In this document: in pieces, positions 7,088 to 14,100 of the stretch
Layout of the letters: each line of letters begins with the position of its first letter
How positions within the stretch are numbered: the first letter of the stretch is position 1
NCBI GenBank assembly: GCA_027064845.1
Contig: JAMOPC010000167.1
Span: 1 to 14,238, forward strand
DNA length: 14,238 bases
Direction of reading: 5' to 3'
Source: Desulfurococcales archaeon
Lineage (GTDB): Archaea > Thermoproteota > Thermoprotei_A > Sulfolobales > Desulfurococcaceae
Notes under the pieces: generated by a model
Told to the model about the DNA's origin: nothing
What the model saw: only the letters and a program-made list of their open reading frames with translations
Database searches by the model: none
Made by a program: the position numbers and the translations under genes

Positions 7088-7639
7088 TTGAAAACTTATA
7101 TTATAACAGGAAGACCTGGAATAGGTAAGTCAACATTATTTAATAACATAGTTAACGAATTAACTAAACACAACATCATGGTAGGAGGGATCAAAAGCCC
7201 CGAAGTAAGAAATAGTAGAGGCTATAGGATCGGTTTCAAAATCGTGGATCTATTATCCGGCGAAGAGGGGTGGCTAGCGAAAAAGAATTATTATTCACCC
7301 ATTCGAGTCGGAAAATATGGCGTAGTCATAGACGAGGCAAAAAAAGTAATAGAAAAAGCACTAACAAAAGCAATAGAAAAAGCTGACGTTATAGCTATAG
7401 ACGAAGTTGGGCCCATGGAACTTAAGATAGACTTGTTCAGACAATTACTATATAAAGCCCTTGAAACAAATAAGCCTAAAATCCTAGTATTCCACATAAG
7501 ATTAAACGACCCAATTATTTGGAAAAAAGTAAAAGAATATGAATTATTTACTGTAACACTCGAAAACCGTGAACACTTGAATAAAACATTGCCGAAGAAA
7601 ATTCTTAAAGAAATACGAGAGTGTCTTGAAAAAAGGTGA
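7088..7639 (+). CDS. nucleoside-triphosphatase THEP1 family
   Basis: This P-loop NTPase of the THEP1 family (COG1618) hydrolyses nucleoside triphosphates in vitro; its cellular role is unsettled. The Walker A motif GRPGIGKST is at residues 8-16. The family signature GGIKSPEVR (33-41), GYRIGFKIVDL and SGEEGWLA follow. Walker B with the acidic pair is VIAIDEVGPMEL (101-112, D105/E106). At 183 aa the length is typical. The start is TTG at 7088, supported by GGTGA (7076-7080) 7 bases upstream and by alignment of the P-loop near the N-terminus. Its stop overlaps the GGTGA ribosome binding site of trm1, so the two are probably cotranscribed. Confidence 0.9.
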   Translation: MKTYIITGRPGIGKSTLFNNIVNELTKHNIMVGGIKSPEVRNSRGYRIGFKIVDLLSGEEGWLAKKNYYSPIRVGKYGVVIDEAKKVIEKALTKAIEKADVIAIDEVGPMELKIDLFRQLLYKALETNKPKILVFHIRLNDPIIWKKVKEYELFTVTLENREHLNKTLPKKILKEIRECLEKR

Positions 7640-7648
7640 GTAAAATAA

Positions 7649-8821
7649 ATGAACATCAAGGTTTTTGACTGGGAGGAAATAATTATTGAAGGACTAGCCA
7701 AGATAATTATTCCAAAAAGAGAACTCTTTATAAGACCTGATGGGGTATATGAACCAGCTTGGTCTCCTGTATTTTATAACCCATTAATGGAGTTTAATCG
7801 TAACATAACAGTATTAGTTACAACAACATATTTTAATGGAAAAGAATTTTTCTTTATAGAACCATTAAGTGGAACTGGTATAAGGGGAATTAGACTAGCT
7901 CTAGAGTCAAATGGTTATGGATATATTAACGATGTTGATCCATTATCGTATTATTATATGGAAAGAAATATCTCGTTAAATAATCTACGAGGAAAACTAG
8001 TTGCAACAATTAATGAAGCAAATACTTTCCTTAATAACTTCACATTTAGCGGAATAATTGTTGACTACATTGATATAGACCCCTATGGATCACCCATACC
8101 CTTCATAGATTCGGCCATAAGACCTCTGGGGAAAAAAGCATTAATAGGAATCACAGCAACTGATACAGGACCATTAACATGTAGTCATAAACAAAAGACT
8201 CTAAGAAGATACGGTGTTAGATGCCAAAAGGTTGATTTCAGCAAAGAACTAGGATTAAGGATCCTATTGTATAATATAGCTTTCAGAGCAGCCAGTAATG
8301 ACGTGGTCGTCTATCCACTAATTAGTTTTCAACATAAATACTATTACAGAGTATTTTTGAAAACCGCTAGAAGCGGGAACGAGTCATATAAAGTAATGGA
8401 TAAATGTAGTGGATACATAGTCTATAATCCAGAAAACCTTGATAGAAAATTTATCAAAGAACCTAAAGAAGTTAAAGATCAAGGTCAAAAAACCCAGATT
8501 ATAGGACCACTATGGATATGCCCACTTGGGGACATTGATTTCATTAAAAAAGTTATTAATGAAGGAATTAAGCAAGAATATATTAATAGAGAAACAATAG
8601 ATTTTCTCGAAGAACTAGTTAGAGAGACCGCTATTAATCAGCCATATATAAGATATGATAAGTTATTTGGTCTACATAAGAAGAATATGCCAAGTATAAA
8701 TACATTTATTGAACTAATAAGAGAATATGGTTATGAAGCATATAGAACACATTTTGATCCCAGGGGCATTAAGACAAATGCGCCTATAGAAATTTTGCAT
8801 GAAATCATTTCTTCCTTCTAA
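7649..8821 (+). CDS. trm1: tRNA (guanine26-N2)-dimethyltransferase Trm1
   Basis: Trm1 makes m2G/m22G at position 26 of tRNA using SAM. Conserved motifs are present: EPLSGTGIRGIRLALES (SAM motif), NDVDPLSYYYMERN, DIDPYGSPIPFIDSAI (catalytic region), and ITATDTGPLTCSHKQKTLRRYG. The C-terminal domain has GPLWICPLGD. The length of 390 aa is normal. The Cys knuckle usual before GPLW (two CxxC pairs in many archaeal Trm1) is lost. Only a lone Cys remains in DKCSGYIVYNPENL, with no Cys partner in EVKDQGQKTQIIGPLW. The ATG follows GGTGAG, which overlaps the end of the THEP1 gene. The 3' end overlaps the convergent RPC34-like gene by 17 bases. Confidence 0.94.
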   Translation: MNIKVFDWEEIIIEGLAKIIIPKRELFIRPDGVYEPAWSPVFYNPLMEFNRNITVLVTTTYFNGKEFFFIEPLSGTGIRGIRLALESNGYGYINDVDPLSYYYMERNISLNNLRGKLVATINEANTFLNNFTFSGIIVDYIDIDPYGSPIPFIDSAIRPLGKKALIGITATDTGPLTCSHKQKTLRRYGVRCQKVDFSKELGLRILLYNIAFRAASNDVVVYPLISFQHKYYYRVFLKTARSGNESYKVMDKCSGYIVYNPENLDRKFIKEPKEVKDQGQKTQIIGPLWICPLGDIDFIKKVINEGIKQEYINRETIDFLEELVRETAINQPYIRYDKLFGLHKKNMPSINTFIELIREYGYEAYRTHFDPRGIKTNAPIEILHEIISSF

Positions 8822-9239
8822 CTCTTCTTCGACCATATACGTTGTCAACAATCCATCCACTCAACCAATCACATATGCGTGGATCATAGTATCCTCCTTC
8901 ATAACATAGATCGATATAAGGACAATGCATACAAGGTATATCGACAAATTTCTTGATCTCGATCAATGGTCTCTTGATTATCTCTTCTTTCTTCTCCTTA
9001 CTCTCATATTCTTTCAGGGCACCGGGAATAGCTACTATTCTAAAAGTTTTCCTACCACCATAAACTATTGGTTCCCTTTTTACAAGACCTAGTTCTTCAA
9101 GTTTTTTAAGAGAACGAGAAGCGTCTCTACTCGTTATTCCTAGTTCTTTCCAAAGAACATTTTGAGGTATGCCTTGTTCCCCTTTTTCAAGTACATAATA
9201 ATATATTTTCCTATCTAATTCGCTGATCTTCCTTGGCAT
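8805..9239 (-). CDS. RPC34-like (hRPC39/Rpo-associated) winged-helix Fe-S protein
   Basis: This 144-aa protein has an N-terminal winged helix (about 6-70; LDRKIYYYVLEKG, LWKELGITSRDASRSLKKLEELGLVKRE). A C-terminal cluster of four Cys follows: C103, C106, C112 and C123 in IPCMHCPYIDLC...RICDWL. This is the layout of the crenarchaeal/thaumarchaeal orthologue of the RNA polymerase III subunit RPC34/hRPC39, whose cysteines bind a cubane Fe-S cluster in the eukaryotic protein. Its place next to tfb fits a role in transcription initiation. The C-terminus is basic (RRRVRRKK). The ATG lacks a good ribosome binding site (AAGGGG lies 12-13 bases upstream). Three palindromes lie in its upstream region. 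The 3' end overlaps trm1. Confidence 0.85.
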   Translation of the reverse strand: MPRKISELDRKIYYYVLEKGEQGIPQNVLWKELGITSRDASRSLKKLEELGLVKREPIVYGGRKTFRIVAIPGALKEYESKEKKEEIIKRPLIEIKKFVDIPCMHCPYIDLCYEGGYYDPRICDWLSGWIVDNVYGRRRVRRKK

Positions 9240-9294
9240 ATCTGCATCAGCCCCTTCTAAAACAATGCTGGTTATTGGCTGTTTTGCTGATAAT

Positions 9295-9335
9295 AATGTT
9301 TAACATTGTTTAGTTCCAACTATTGTTTTAAACAA
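9295..9335. promoter_or_regulatory. three near-contiguous palindromes upstream of the RPC34-like gene
   Basis: Three perfect inverted repeats follow one another: AATGTT-T-AACATT (9295-9307), TAGTT-CC-AACTA (9311-9322) and TTGTTT-T-AAACAA (9323-9335). The word ATTGTTT occurs at 9305-9311 and again at 9322-9328, 17 bases apart, and inverted at 9260-9266. The minus-strand TTTAAAAC within the third palindrome could serve as a TATA box. The array lies after the tfb stop and 56 bases before the RPC34-like ATG, where an operator would be expected. Confidence 0.45.
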
Positions 9336-9361
9336 CATAGAATATATTTTTTCTCTTCAAT

Positions 9362-9384
9362 AAAATGTTTAAAAATGGGAAAAA
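9362..9384 (-). terminator. oligo-U terminator of the gar1-tfb unit
   Basis: Just past the tfb stop the minus strand has two runs of five T (complement of 9380-9384 and 9371-9375) and a further TTTTA (9362-9365). Tandem U-runs without a required hairpin are the usual archaeal stop signal. It would end gar1-tfb transcripts before the RPC34-like promoter region. Confidence 0.45.
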
Positions 9385-9396
9385 TATGGGACAAGA

Positions 9397-10293
9397 TTAC
9401 AAAGGAATAGTTATATCAAAATATTTGACTATATCATTATATCTATTTCTGATCGTAACATCTGTTACATTAACTGTTTTAGCTACATCAATTTGTGTTC
9501 TCTTCTCATTCAGTAATATAGATGCAATATATACTGATGCTGTTGCTAAACCAACAGCACTTTTACCGTTATTTAAACCAGCACGTTTAGCTAGGTTGAT
9601 GATATATGTTGCTAAGTACGATACTTTTTCCGACAATCCAAGCTTGTTAGTAATATATGGTATATATTGTTCTGGCTCATCTTTTTTTAATAATTTATTA
9701 AGATCTTTTACGTTTTGATGTATTTTCTTCTCGGCATGCCATAGATCTTTTAGAGAAATATTCATTTCCTTAGCAAACATTTTTGCTGATTTAGGTATTC
9801 CGTGTACTTTATAAGATATATAGAGAGAAGCTATTGCTAGTAACCTTAGAGTCTTATCCTTATAGTTCTTTCCTTCTACGCTCTTTTGTAGAAGCATTCC
9901 AGCAGTCTCTATTACATATTTTGGTGGAGACAATATCTTCGCATAATTATTCAAGTGTCTAAGAGCTTTCTCAACTATCTTGTTTTTCTTTTCTACTCTA
10001 ATACTCTTCTGTAATCTCTTCATTGTTAACCATTTGTTTGAGGAACCATAACTATATCTAGTGAAGAACTCGGTACTACCAATACCCGAATCATGTACTC
10101 TGAACGTGTAAGACCCACTTGTCCTCGTAGAATTAGGGGTTTCAGTATACCTGTGTTCAAATCCTAAGTCTATCAAATGATCCTCTATAACTGATCCACA
10201 AGCTGTACAAACATACTCATTTTTCTCATAATCAAATATAACTGATTTCCGCTTACAATATGGACAAACGATCACGTCATGTTCATATTTCAA
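9397..10293 (-). CDS. tfb: transcription initiation factor TFB
   Basis: TFB bridges TBP-bound promoter DNA and RNA polymerase. An N-terminal zinc ribbon has C10, C13, C29 and C32 (CPYC...CTACGSV). A B-reader/linker segment (about 50-85, with YTFRVHDSGIGS) follows, then two cyclin-like repeats (about 90-185 and 190-290). It is 298 aa. The sequence is divergent: the B-finger and the first cyclin repeat match the usual archaeal TFB consensus poorly. I place the start at TTG 10291-10293, because GGGGGTG (10300-10306) stands 6 bases upstream, the same spacing as for fibrillarin. The farther TTG at 10308 would put this ribosome binding site inside the gene. It follows gar1 with a gap of about 25 bases, so they likely share a transcript. 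Confidence 0.93.
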   Translation of the reverse strand: MKYEHDVIVCPYCKRKSVIFDYEKNEYVCTACGSVIEDHLIDLGFEHRYTETPNSTRTSGSYTFRVHDSGIGSTEFFTRYSYGSSNKWLTMKRLQKSIRVEKKNKIVEKALRHLNNYAKILSPPKYVIETAGMLLQKSVEGKNYKDKTLRLLAIASLYISYKVHGIPKSAKMFAKEMNISLKDLWHAEKKIHQNVKDLNKLLKKDEPEQYIPYITNKLGLSEKVSYLATYIINLAKRAGLNNGKSAVGLATASVYIASILLNEKRTQIDVAKTVNVTDVTIRNRYNDIVKYFDITIPL

Positions 10294-10318
10294 CCATAAC
10301 ACCCCCAATAAAGACTAT

Positions 10319-10630
10319 TTATTTCCTCCCCCTCCCCTTCTTCCCACGGTGCTTCCTACCCTTTTTCCTTCCTCTAAATGGTTTCTTCTTCCTCTCTACA
10401 TAGTAGTAAACGGGACCCAATTCGATCATATCAAGGACTTCGCGTGATTCAGGTTTAACAACAACGTATGGCTCATCAACCCTACCAATAACGTCAACTA
10501 TTTTACCAATACGTGTCACATTCTTGTCATACACAAGCGAACCAACAAGCTTCCTTGGGTCCCTAATACTTGATTTAACTATTAGTAATCCGTCTCGGGT
10601 CTTCGTTACCGCGACTCCAAGCTTCTTCAA
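10319..10630 (-). CDS. gar1: H/ACA RNP protein Gar1
   Basis: Gar1 binds the Cbf5 pseudouridine synthase in H/ACA RNPs and helps substrate turnover. The Gar1 beta-barrel core is visible: LVGSLVYDKNVTRIGKIVDVIG, then DEPYVVVKP. The C-terminus is a Lys/Arg/Gly-rich tail (RGRKKGRKHRGKKGRGRK). Length from the TTG at 10628-10630 is 103 aa. This start is preceded by GGTG (10637-10640) with a 6-base spacer. The GTG at 10639 that gives three more residues is itself part of that ribosome binding site. tfb follows directly. The 157-base gap upstream holds a C-rich stretch (CCCCCTCCCC on the minus strand) but no TATA box I can place securely. Confidence 0.93.
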   Translation of the reverse strand: MKKLGVAVTKTRDGLLIVKSSIRDPRKLVGSLVYDKNVTRIGKIVDVIGRVDEPYVVVKPESREVLDMIELGPVYYYVERKKKPFRGRKKGRKHRGKKGRGRK

Positions 10631-10777
10631 TTTTAACACCTATATAAAACTGGGGAGGGGGTATTATCCACGTAGTAATCTATATGATGAATAATTTGAA
10701 AAATCTAAGTGGTCAATATTGTAATAGAACACTCTCTTCCAGTATTACTATATTTTTAAAACGTTTGTTTAAAATAA

Positions 10778-10790
10778 TAGGTAATACCTA
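10778..10790 (-). terminator. 13-base palindrome after the SRP19 gene
   Basis: The minus strand reads TAGGTA-T-TACCTA starting about 7 bases past the SRP19 stop, followed by TTATTTTAAAC. It can form a 5-bp hairpin with a 3-base loop before a T-rich run, so it may end the SRP19 transcript or be a dyad binding site upstream of gar1. The remaining 10640-10777 shows no gene. Confidence 0.3.
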
Positions 10791-10796
10791 GGATAA

Positions 10797-11087
10797 TTAT
10801 CGTCTAAGTTCTTTTATCTTCCTACTGATCATCCTGAGAATATTGAGCTTAGTGTCTTTTTTATCAACAAAGACTCTACCACTATCTTCCCACCAACTCT
10901 TAGGATAACGTCCTTCATCAATTATAGGGTTTAATCCTAATTGTTTGGCTGCTTCATATATTTCATCAATACTTGGTCTCCTAACAGAATCTTCTAAAGA
11001 TATTTTTCTTCCTTGACGCCTTGTCTTAGTTGAATCAATGTACTGAGGATAAACGACAACTTTTCTTCCCTTTAACTCCCTACTCAC
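10797..11087 (-). CDS. srp19: signal recognition particle 19 kDa protein
   Basis: SRP19 binds 7S RNA helices 6 and 8 and prepares it for SRP54 in co-translational targeting. Family motifs are VVYPQYID (11-18), the basic RRQGRKIS, RRPSIDEI, and the later SGRVFVD. I chose the GTG at 11085-11087, giving 96 aa. GGTGAT lies 5 bases upstream (GGTG at 11093-11096), and a TATA-like TCTTATAAGA at 11134-11143 predicts a transcript start near 11113. The longer reading from TTG 11132 would start upstream of that transcript start. The gene is next to eS8, a pairing common in archaea. Confidence 0.93.
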   Translation of the reverse strand: MSRELKGRKVVVYPQYIDSTKTRRQGRKISLEDSVRRPSIDEIYEAAKQLGLNPIIDEGRYPKSWWEDSGRVFVDKKDTKLNILRMISRKIKELRR

Positions 11088-11133
11088 ATAATCACCACAG
11101 ATATTGATGCTTTGATTTAATTCAGAAAACAAG

Positions 11134-11143
11134 TCTTATAAGA
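11134..11143 (-). promoter_or_regulatory. TATA candidate for srp19
   Basis: TCTTATAAGA is a self-complementary TATA-like element. The usual distance places transcription start near 11113 on the minus strand, leaving a leader of about 25 bases to the GTG start. Confidence 0.4.
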
Positions 11144-11187
11144 AACGTCTTTATACTTTATTCAGATCTCGCCAATTATTGTATATT

Positions 11188-11577
11188 TTATGCCTTCTCT
11201 ATTAAAACACCGTTTAAAACACCGTCTTGACCAGGCCTAGAGGTAATCTTTACTAATCCTAGTTCTGTTCTGACTATTGTGCCTTTAACTATGTAGTTAC
11301 CTCTAGCTAATTGTGGGTTAGCAGCTGTTTCAACAACTTCAAGTATTTTTGTCTTCTTAACAATTTTTTCGTCAGGGATAGCTACATTAACGTAAACAGC
11401 CTTCTTTAATCTAACCTTAATGTTTCCGCCTCTTACACGTATGATTTTCCTTGCTTCTTGCGTTGATAACTTAGTCATTGTCGGAGCTCTTCCAAGCTCG
11501 TATTTTCTCTTATTCCTATGTCTTGATTTCTTACCTCCTGTTGGTTTCTTTAAGTCGTTGCCTTGGTACCAAGACAT
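11188..11577 (-). CDS. rps8e: small ribosomal subunit protein eS8
   Basis: The N-terminus MSWYQGNDLKKPTGGKKSRH, followed by a basic run and YELGRAPTMTKL, is characteristic of eS8. So is the C-terminal part with NPQLARGNYIVKGTIVRTELG and RPGQDGVLNGVL. It is 129 aa, the normal archaeal size. The protein binds 16S rRNA in the small subunit and is shared with eukaryotes. The ATG at 11575-11577 is preceded by AGGGGTTGATCAC, a fair match to the ribosome binding site. The 61-base gap to the upstream gene has a TATA-like AATAAAAATC, so a separate promoter is possible. srp19 lies about 100 bases downstream. Confidence 0.95.
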   Translation of the reverse strand: MSWYQGNDLKKPTGGKKSRHRNKRKYELGRAPTMTKLSTQEARKIIRVRGGNIKVRLKKAVYVNVAIPDEKIVKKTKILEVVETAANPQLARGNYIVKGTIVRTELGLVKITSRPGQDGVLNGVLIEKA

Positions 11578-11638
11578 GTGATCAACCCCTAATTGAGTTG
11601 ATTTTTATTCTCATATTCTTTCAAGATTGTTCTCTTAT

Positions 11639-12229
11639 TTAATCGATTATTTTCGCTCTTTTTAATGTTTCCCATAACTCTGAAACAGGCCTGACTTCAT
11701 ATGTGTCTTTATTTATCCATGGGAGTAATGCTGTAAGTACTGCTTGATAACTTAGATCAGTTCTAGTCATATAACCGCTTGAGAAGAAACCTATAGCACC
11801 AATTGTTTCAGCTATTCTCTCGTAACCAGATATTTCTTTCATAACTTCTCTTAATTCGTATCCCTTAGAGACTACGTTTGATATCTTCCTTGGTAGTGGG
11901 AAAAAAGAACTAATGCCTATACTATATTTTTCGTTATCAGCTATAATGGCTACTTGACCCGAAAACCAAATATTATGTAATTTTATTATCCCTGCTTCAA
12001 TACCAATACCTATACCATTTTCAACCCCAGAAATATTCCTTAAATATTTCACAGACTGTACAGCCCTATATGCTGCACCGATAAATATCTCATCAAAACC
12101 GATTGGTTGATCCTTAAAGCCTTTGACCTTAATAGCAATTATATCCTCGAAACTAATACCAAGTAAGCTGAGAGCCCGGCGAGCCCCGTTTATTTTTGAC
12201 TCGTTTAAACTACCAATGACTGCTTTCAA
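11639..12229 (-). CDS. inosine/xanthosine triphosphatase, DUF84/YjjX family
   Basis: This house-cleaning phosphatase removes ITP and XTP so they are not built into RNA or DNA. From TTG 12227-12229 the protein starts MKAVIGSLNESKINGARRAL, which aligns with the family opening (M-K-x-x-V-G-S-x-N-P-x-K). FIGAAYRAVQS, the acidic GIGIEAGI and a C-terminal YMTRTDLSYQAV follow. The length is 196 aa. GGTG (12239-12242) is 9 bases upstream. A start at GTG 12244 would add five residues outside the family alignment, so it is less likely. It is divergent from the prenyl synthase gene. Substrate is assigned from family knowledge only. Confidence 0.88.
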   Translation of the reverse strand: MKAVIGSLNESKINGARRALSLLGISFEDIIAIKVKGFKDQPIGFDEIFIGAAYRAVQSVKYLRNISGVENGIGIGIEAGIIKLHNIWFSGQVAIIADNEKYSIGISSFFPLPRKISNVVSKGYELREVMKEISGYERIAETIGAIGFFSSGYMTRTDLSYQAVLTALLPWINKDTYEVRPVSELWETLKRAKIID

Positions 12230-12342
12230 AACTAATTTCACCACAAAACAAACATATATAATACTAGATTACATGTTGAATATATAGTGCCGAATATAAC
12301 GGTTTTTCCAAAAACTACTTGGTTAATAACAGGGAATCTTTC
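12230..12342. promoter_or_regulatory. divergent promoter region, DUF84 gene and uppS
   Basis: Two AT-rich boxes are visible: TATTATATATG on the minus strand (about 12253-12263) and AATATATAG on the plus strand (about 12279-12287), with another AATATAAC at 12293-12300. They can serve as TATA boxes in the two directions. Which box is used for which gene cannot be told from sequence alone. Confidence 0.35.
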
Positions 12343-13149
12343 ATGAGTAAAACAGTAGCAAAGAAGGGATTTAACATTACTTCAAAGATACAATCTATTA
12401 TTTATAAGATTTACGAAAAAAGGTTATGGAATCAAATAAAAAATGGTCCTTTTCCTAGACATATAGGGATAATTCCAGATGGAAATAGAAGATGGGCACG
12501 TAGGCTTGGATTCGATCCTAAAAATGGGCATTATTATGGATATGAAAGACTCAAAGAAGTATTAGATTGGATCTGGGACTTGAAGATCAAGTATGTAACA
12601 ATATATGCTATGTCTAGCGAGAACTGTCTATATAGACCAGAAGATGAAAGAAAACACTTATTCGAAATTATTAGAAAAGGGCTTAGAGAATTAATGGAAA
12701 TGAAAGAAATTTACGAGAGAAAAGTACGTGTAAGAGTATTCGGCAGACTAGATCTAGTACCATCAGATATTGTTGAATTAGCAAGAGAGGTTGAAGAAAA
12801 AACTAAGAATCATGACGAATACCATTTAAATATAGCGCTTTGCTATGGAGGAAGACAAGAAATACTGAATGCTGTGAAGAATATTGTAAAAGATATTATT
12901 AATGGTAAGTTAAAAACGGATGAGATAAACGAAGAAATTTTCTCCAAATACCTTTACACATATGATTGCCCAGACCCAGACTTAATAATTAGAACGAGTG
13001 GGGAAGTCAGAATAAGTAATTTTCTCCTTTGGCAATCTGCTTATAGCGAACTATATTTCTGTGAAGCTTACTGGCCTGAATTTAGGAAGATAGACTTCTG
13101 GAGAGCTATTAGGAGTTATCAAAAAAGAGAGAGACGTTTTGGAAGATAA
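12343..13149 (+). CDS. uppS: cis-prenyl (polyprenyl) diphosphate synthase, UppS family
   Basis: It condenses isopentenyl diphosphate units in cis to build the long polyprenyl carrier; in archaea this becomes dolichol-type phosphate for glycosylation. Motifs in order: HIGIIPDGNRRWARR (40-54, catalytic D46), GHYYGYERL, YAMSSENCLYRPEDE (the family SxEN..RP box), CYGGRQEI, DPDLIIRTSGEVRISNFLLWQ (from about 211) and SELYFCEAYWPEF. It is 268 aa from the ATG at 12343. AGGGA lies about 8 bases upstream. A TTG at 12319 in frame would add eight residues and is the main alternative. It converges with the coiled-coil gene, with 10 bases between them. Confidence 0.95.
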   Translation: MSKTVAKKGFNITSKIQSIIYKIYEKRLWNQIKNGPFPRHIGIIPDGNRRWARRLGFDPKNGHYYGYERLKEVLDWIWDLKIKYVTIYAMSSENCLYRPEDERKHLFEIIRKGLRELMEMKEIYERKVRVRVFGRLDLVPSDIVELAREVEEKTKNHDEYHLNIALCYGGRQEILNAVKNIVKDIINGKLKTDEINEEIFSKYLYTYDCPDPDLIIRTSGEVRISNFLLWQSAYSELYFCEAYWPEFRKIDFWRAIRSYQKRERRFGR

Positions 13150-13159
13150 CCGATCATTA

Positions 13160-14071
13160 TTATCCTTTTAAGTCCTCTATACCACCATAAAGTAGTTTTA
13201 GTTCCTCGAGAGTTAGGCGTTTCTCTCCTTTCTTTAGTTTTTCTTCTACTAGCTTTCTTTTGTGCTCAACTATGACTGCTAGTTTTCTATTCTCTATTTC
13301 TTCTTGTATTTTCTGATACTCTTCACGTAACTTGGATAGTTCTTCTATAAGTTTCTCTATCTCGTTATTGATCTGATTTATGCGTTCTTGTTTCTCATTT
13401 ATCATGTTCTTCAGTTCATCGATCTTAGTTTTGAGCTCATTATATCTTTGGAACAGGTTATTTCGTTTCTCTGTTATGTTGCTTATCTTGTCACTTAGTT
13501 CATTTATTTTCTTCTTGAGATCGTTTATTTGTAGTCTTAGGCTTGTAAGCATTGCTTTTATTTCTAAGAATTCTTGTTTTTCTTTCTTCAACTTCAATGC
13601 TTTCTCTAATAGTTCTTCCAATTGCTGAATCTTTCTAATAATCCTGTTTTCTTCTTGCGGTGAAAGTATTTGTGTTTGTTGCATCCATTCTAAACGCTCT
13701 ATTTCACGTCTAATAACTGAAAGTGGTAATCTAAGTTCTTTTCCAACAGCTTGGATTTGATCCTTCTTAGTTCTTGCAAGATTTACTAGTTCACGGTATT
13801 CTTCTATTTTCTTTTTCTTCTCCTCACGGAGATTCCTTAATTCTGATACTAGTTCTCTTCGTTTCTCATTAATGCTTTTAATGGATTCTCTTAGTTCTTT
13901 TATTTCATCTATTTTCTTCCTTCGCTCTATTCTAAGTTCTCTGAGTTCGGCTATGAGTATTGTTCTTTCACGTTTCAATTCCTTGATCTTATTACGAATA
14001 TTTGTTATTTCAGTGCTTATTTCTCCTAGTTTTTCTTCTAATTCGCGTACGGTGAGATTATTGTATTCCAT
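13160..14071 (-). CDS. archaeal coiled-coil protein (COG1340 type)
   Basis: This 303-aa protein is almost wholly heptad coiled coil. Long Glu/Lys/Arg/Leu/Ile-rich helices run from about residue 5 to 265, broken near 105-135 by LPLSVIRREIERLEWMQQ and a PQEEN turn. A short C-terminal tail (KRLTLEELKLLYGG) follows and is typical of the archaeal coiled-coil family COG1340, which has no agreed function. There is no signal peptide, membrane segment or ATPase motif, so it is not an SMC. The ATG at 14069-14071 has AGGGA about 7 bases upstream. The stop of the acyl-CoA synthetase gene lies about 30 bases before it, so both could be cotranscribed. Confidence 0.8.
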   Translation of the reverse strand: MEYNNLTVRELEEKLGEISTEITNIRNKIKELKRERTILIAELRELRIERRKKIDEIKELRESIKSINEKRRELVSELRNLREEKKKKIEEYRELVNLARTKKDQIQAVGKELRLPLSVIRREIERLEWMQQTQILSPQEENRIIRKIQQLEELLEKALKLKKEKQEFLEIKAMLTSLRLQINDLKKKINELSDKISNITEKRNNLFQRYNELKTKIDELKNMINEKQERINQINNEIEKLIEELSKLREEYQKIQEEIENRKLAVIVEHKRKLVEEKLKKGEKRLTLEELKLLYGGIEDLKG

Positions 14072-14100
14072 GCTTATTCCCTATTGTTTATGATTATGGA

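Noticed and set aside
9365..9718. 117-codon plus-strand frame with a hydrophobic stretch
   Set aside because: It is antisense to the 3' part of tfb; the hydrophobic run mirrors TFB codons and there is no ribosome binding site.
10684..10690. C box-like ATGATGA on the plus strand between gar1 and srp19
   Set aside because: No D box follows at a suitable distance, so no sRNA is supported.
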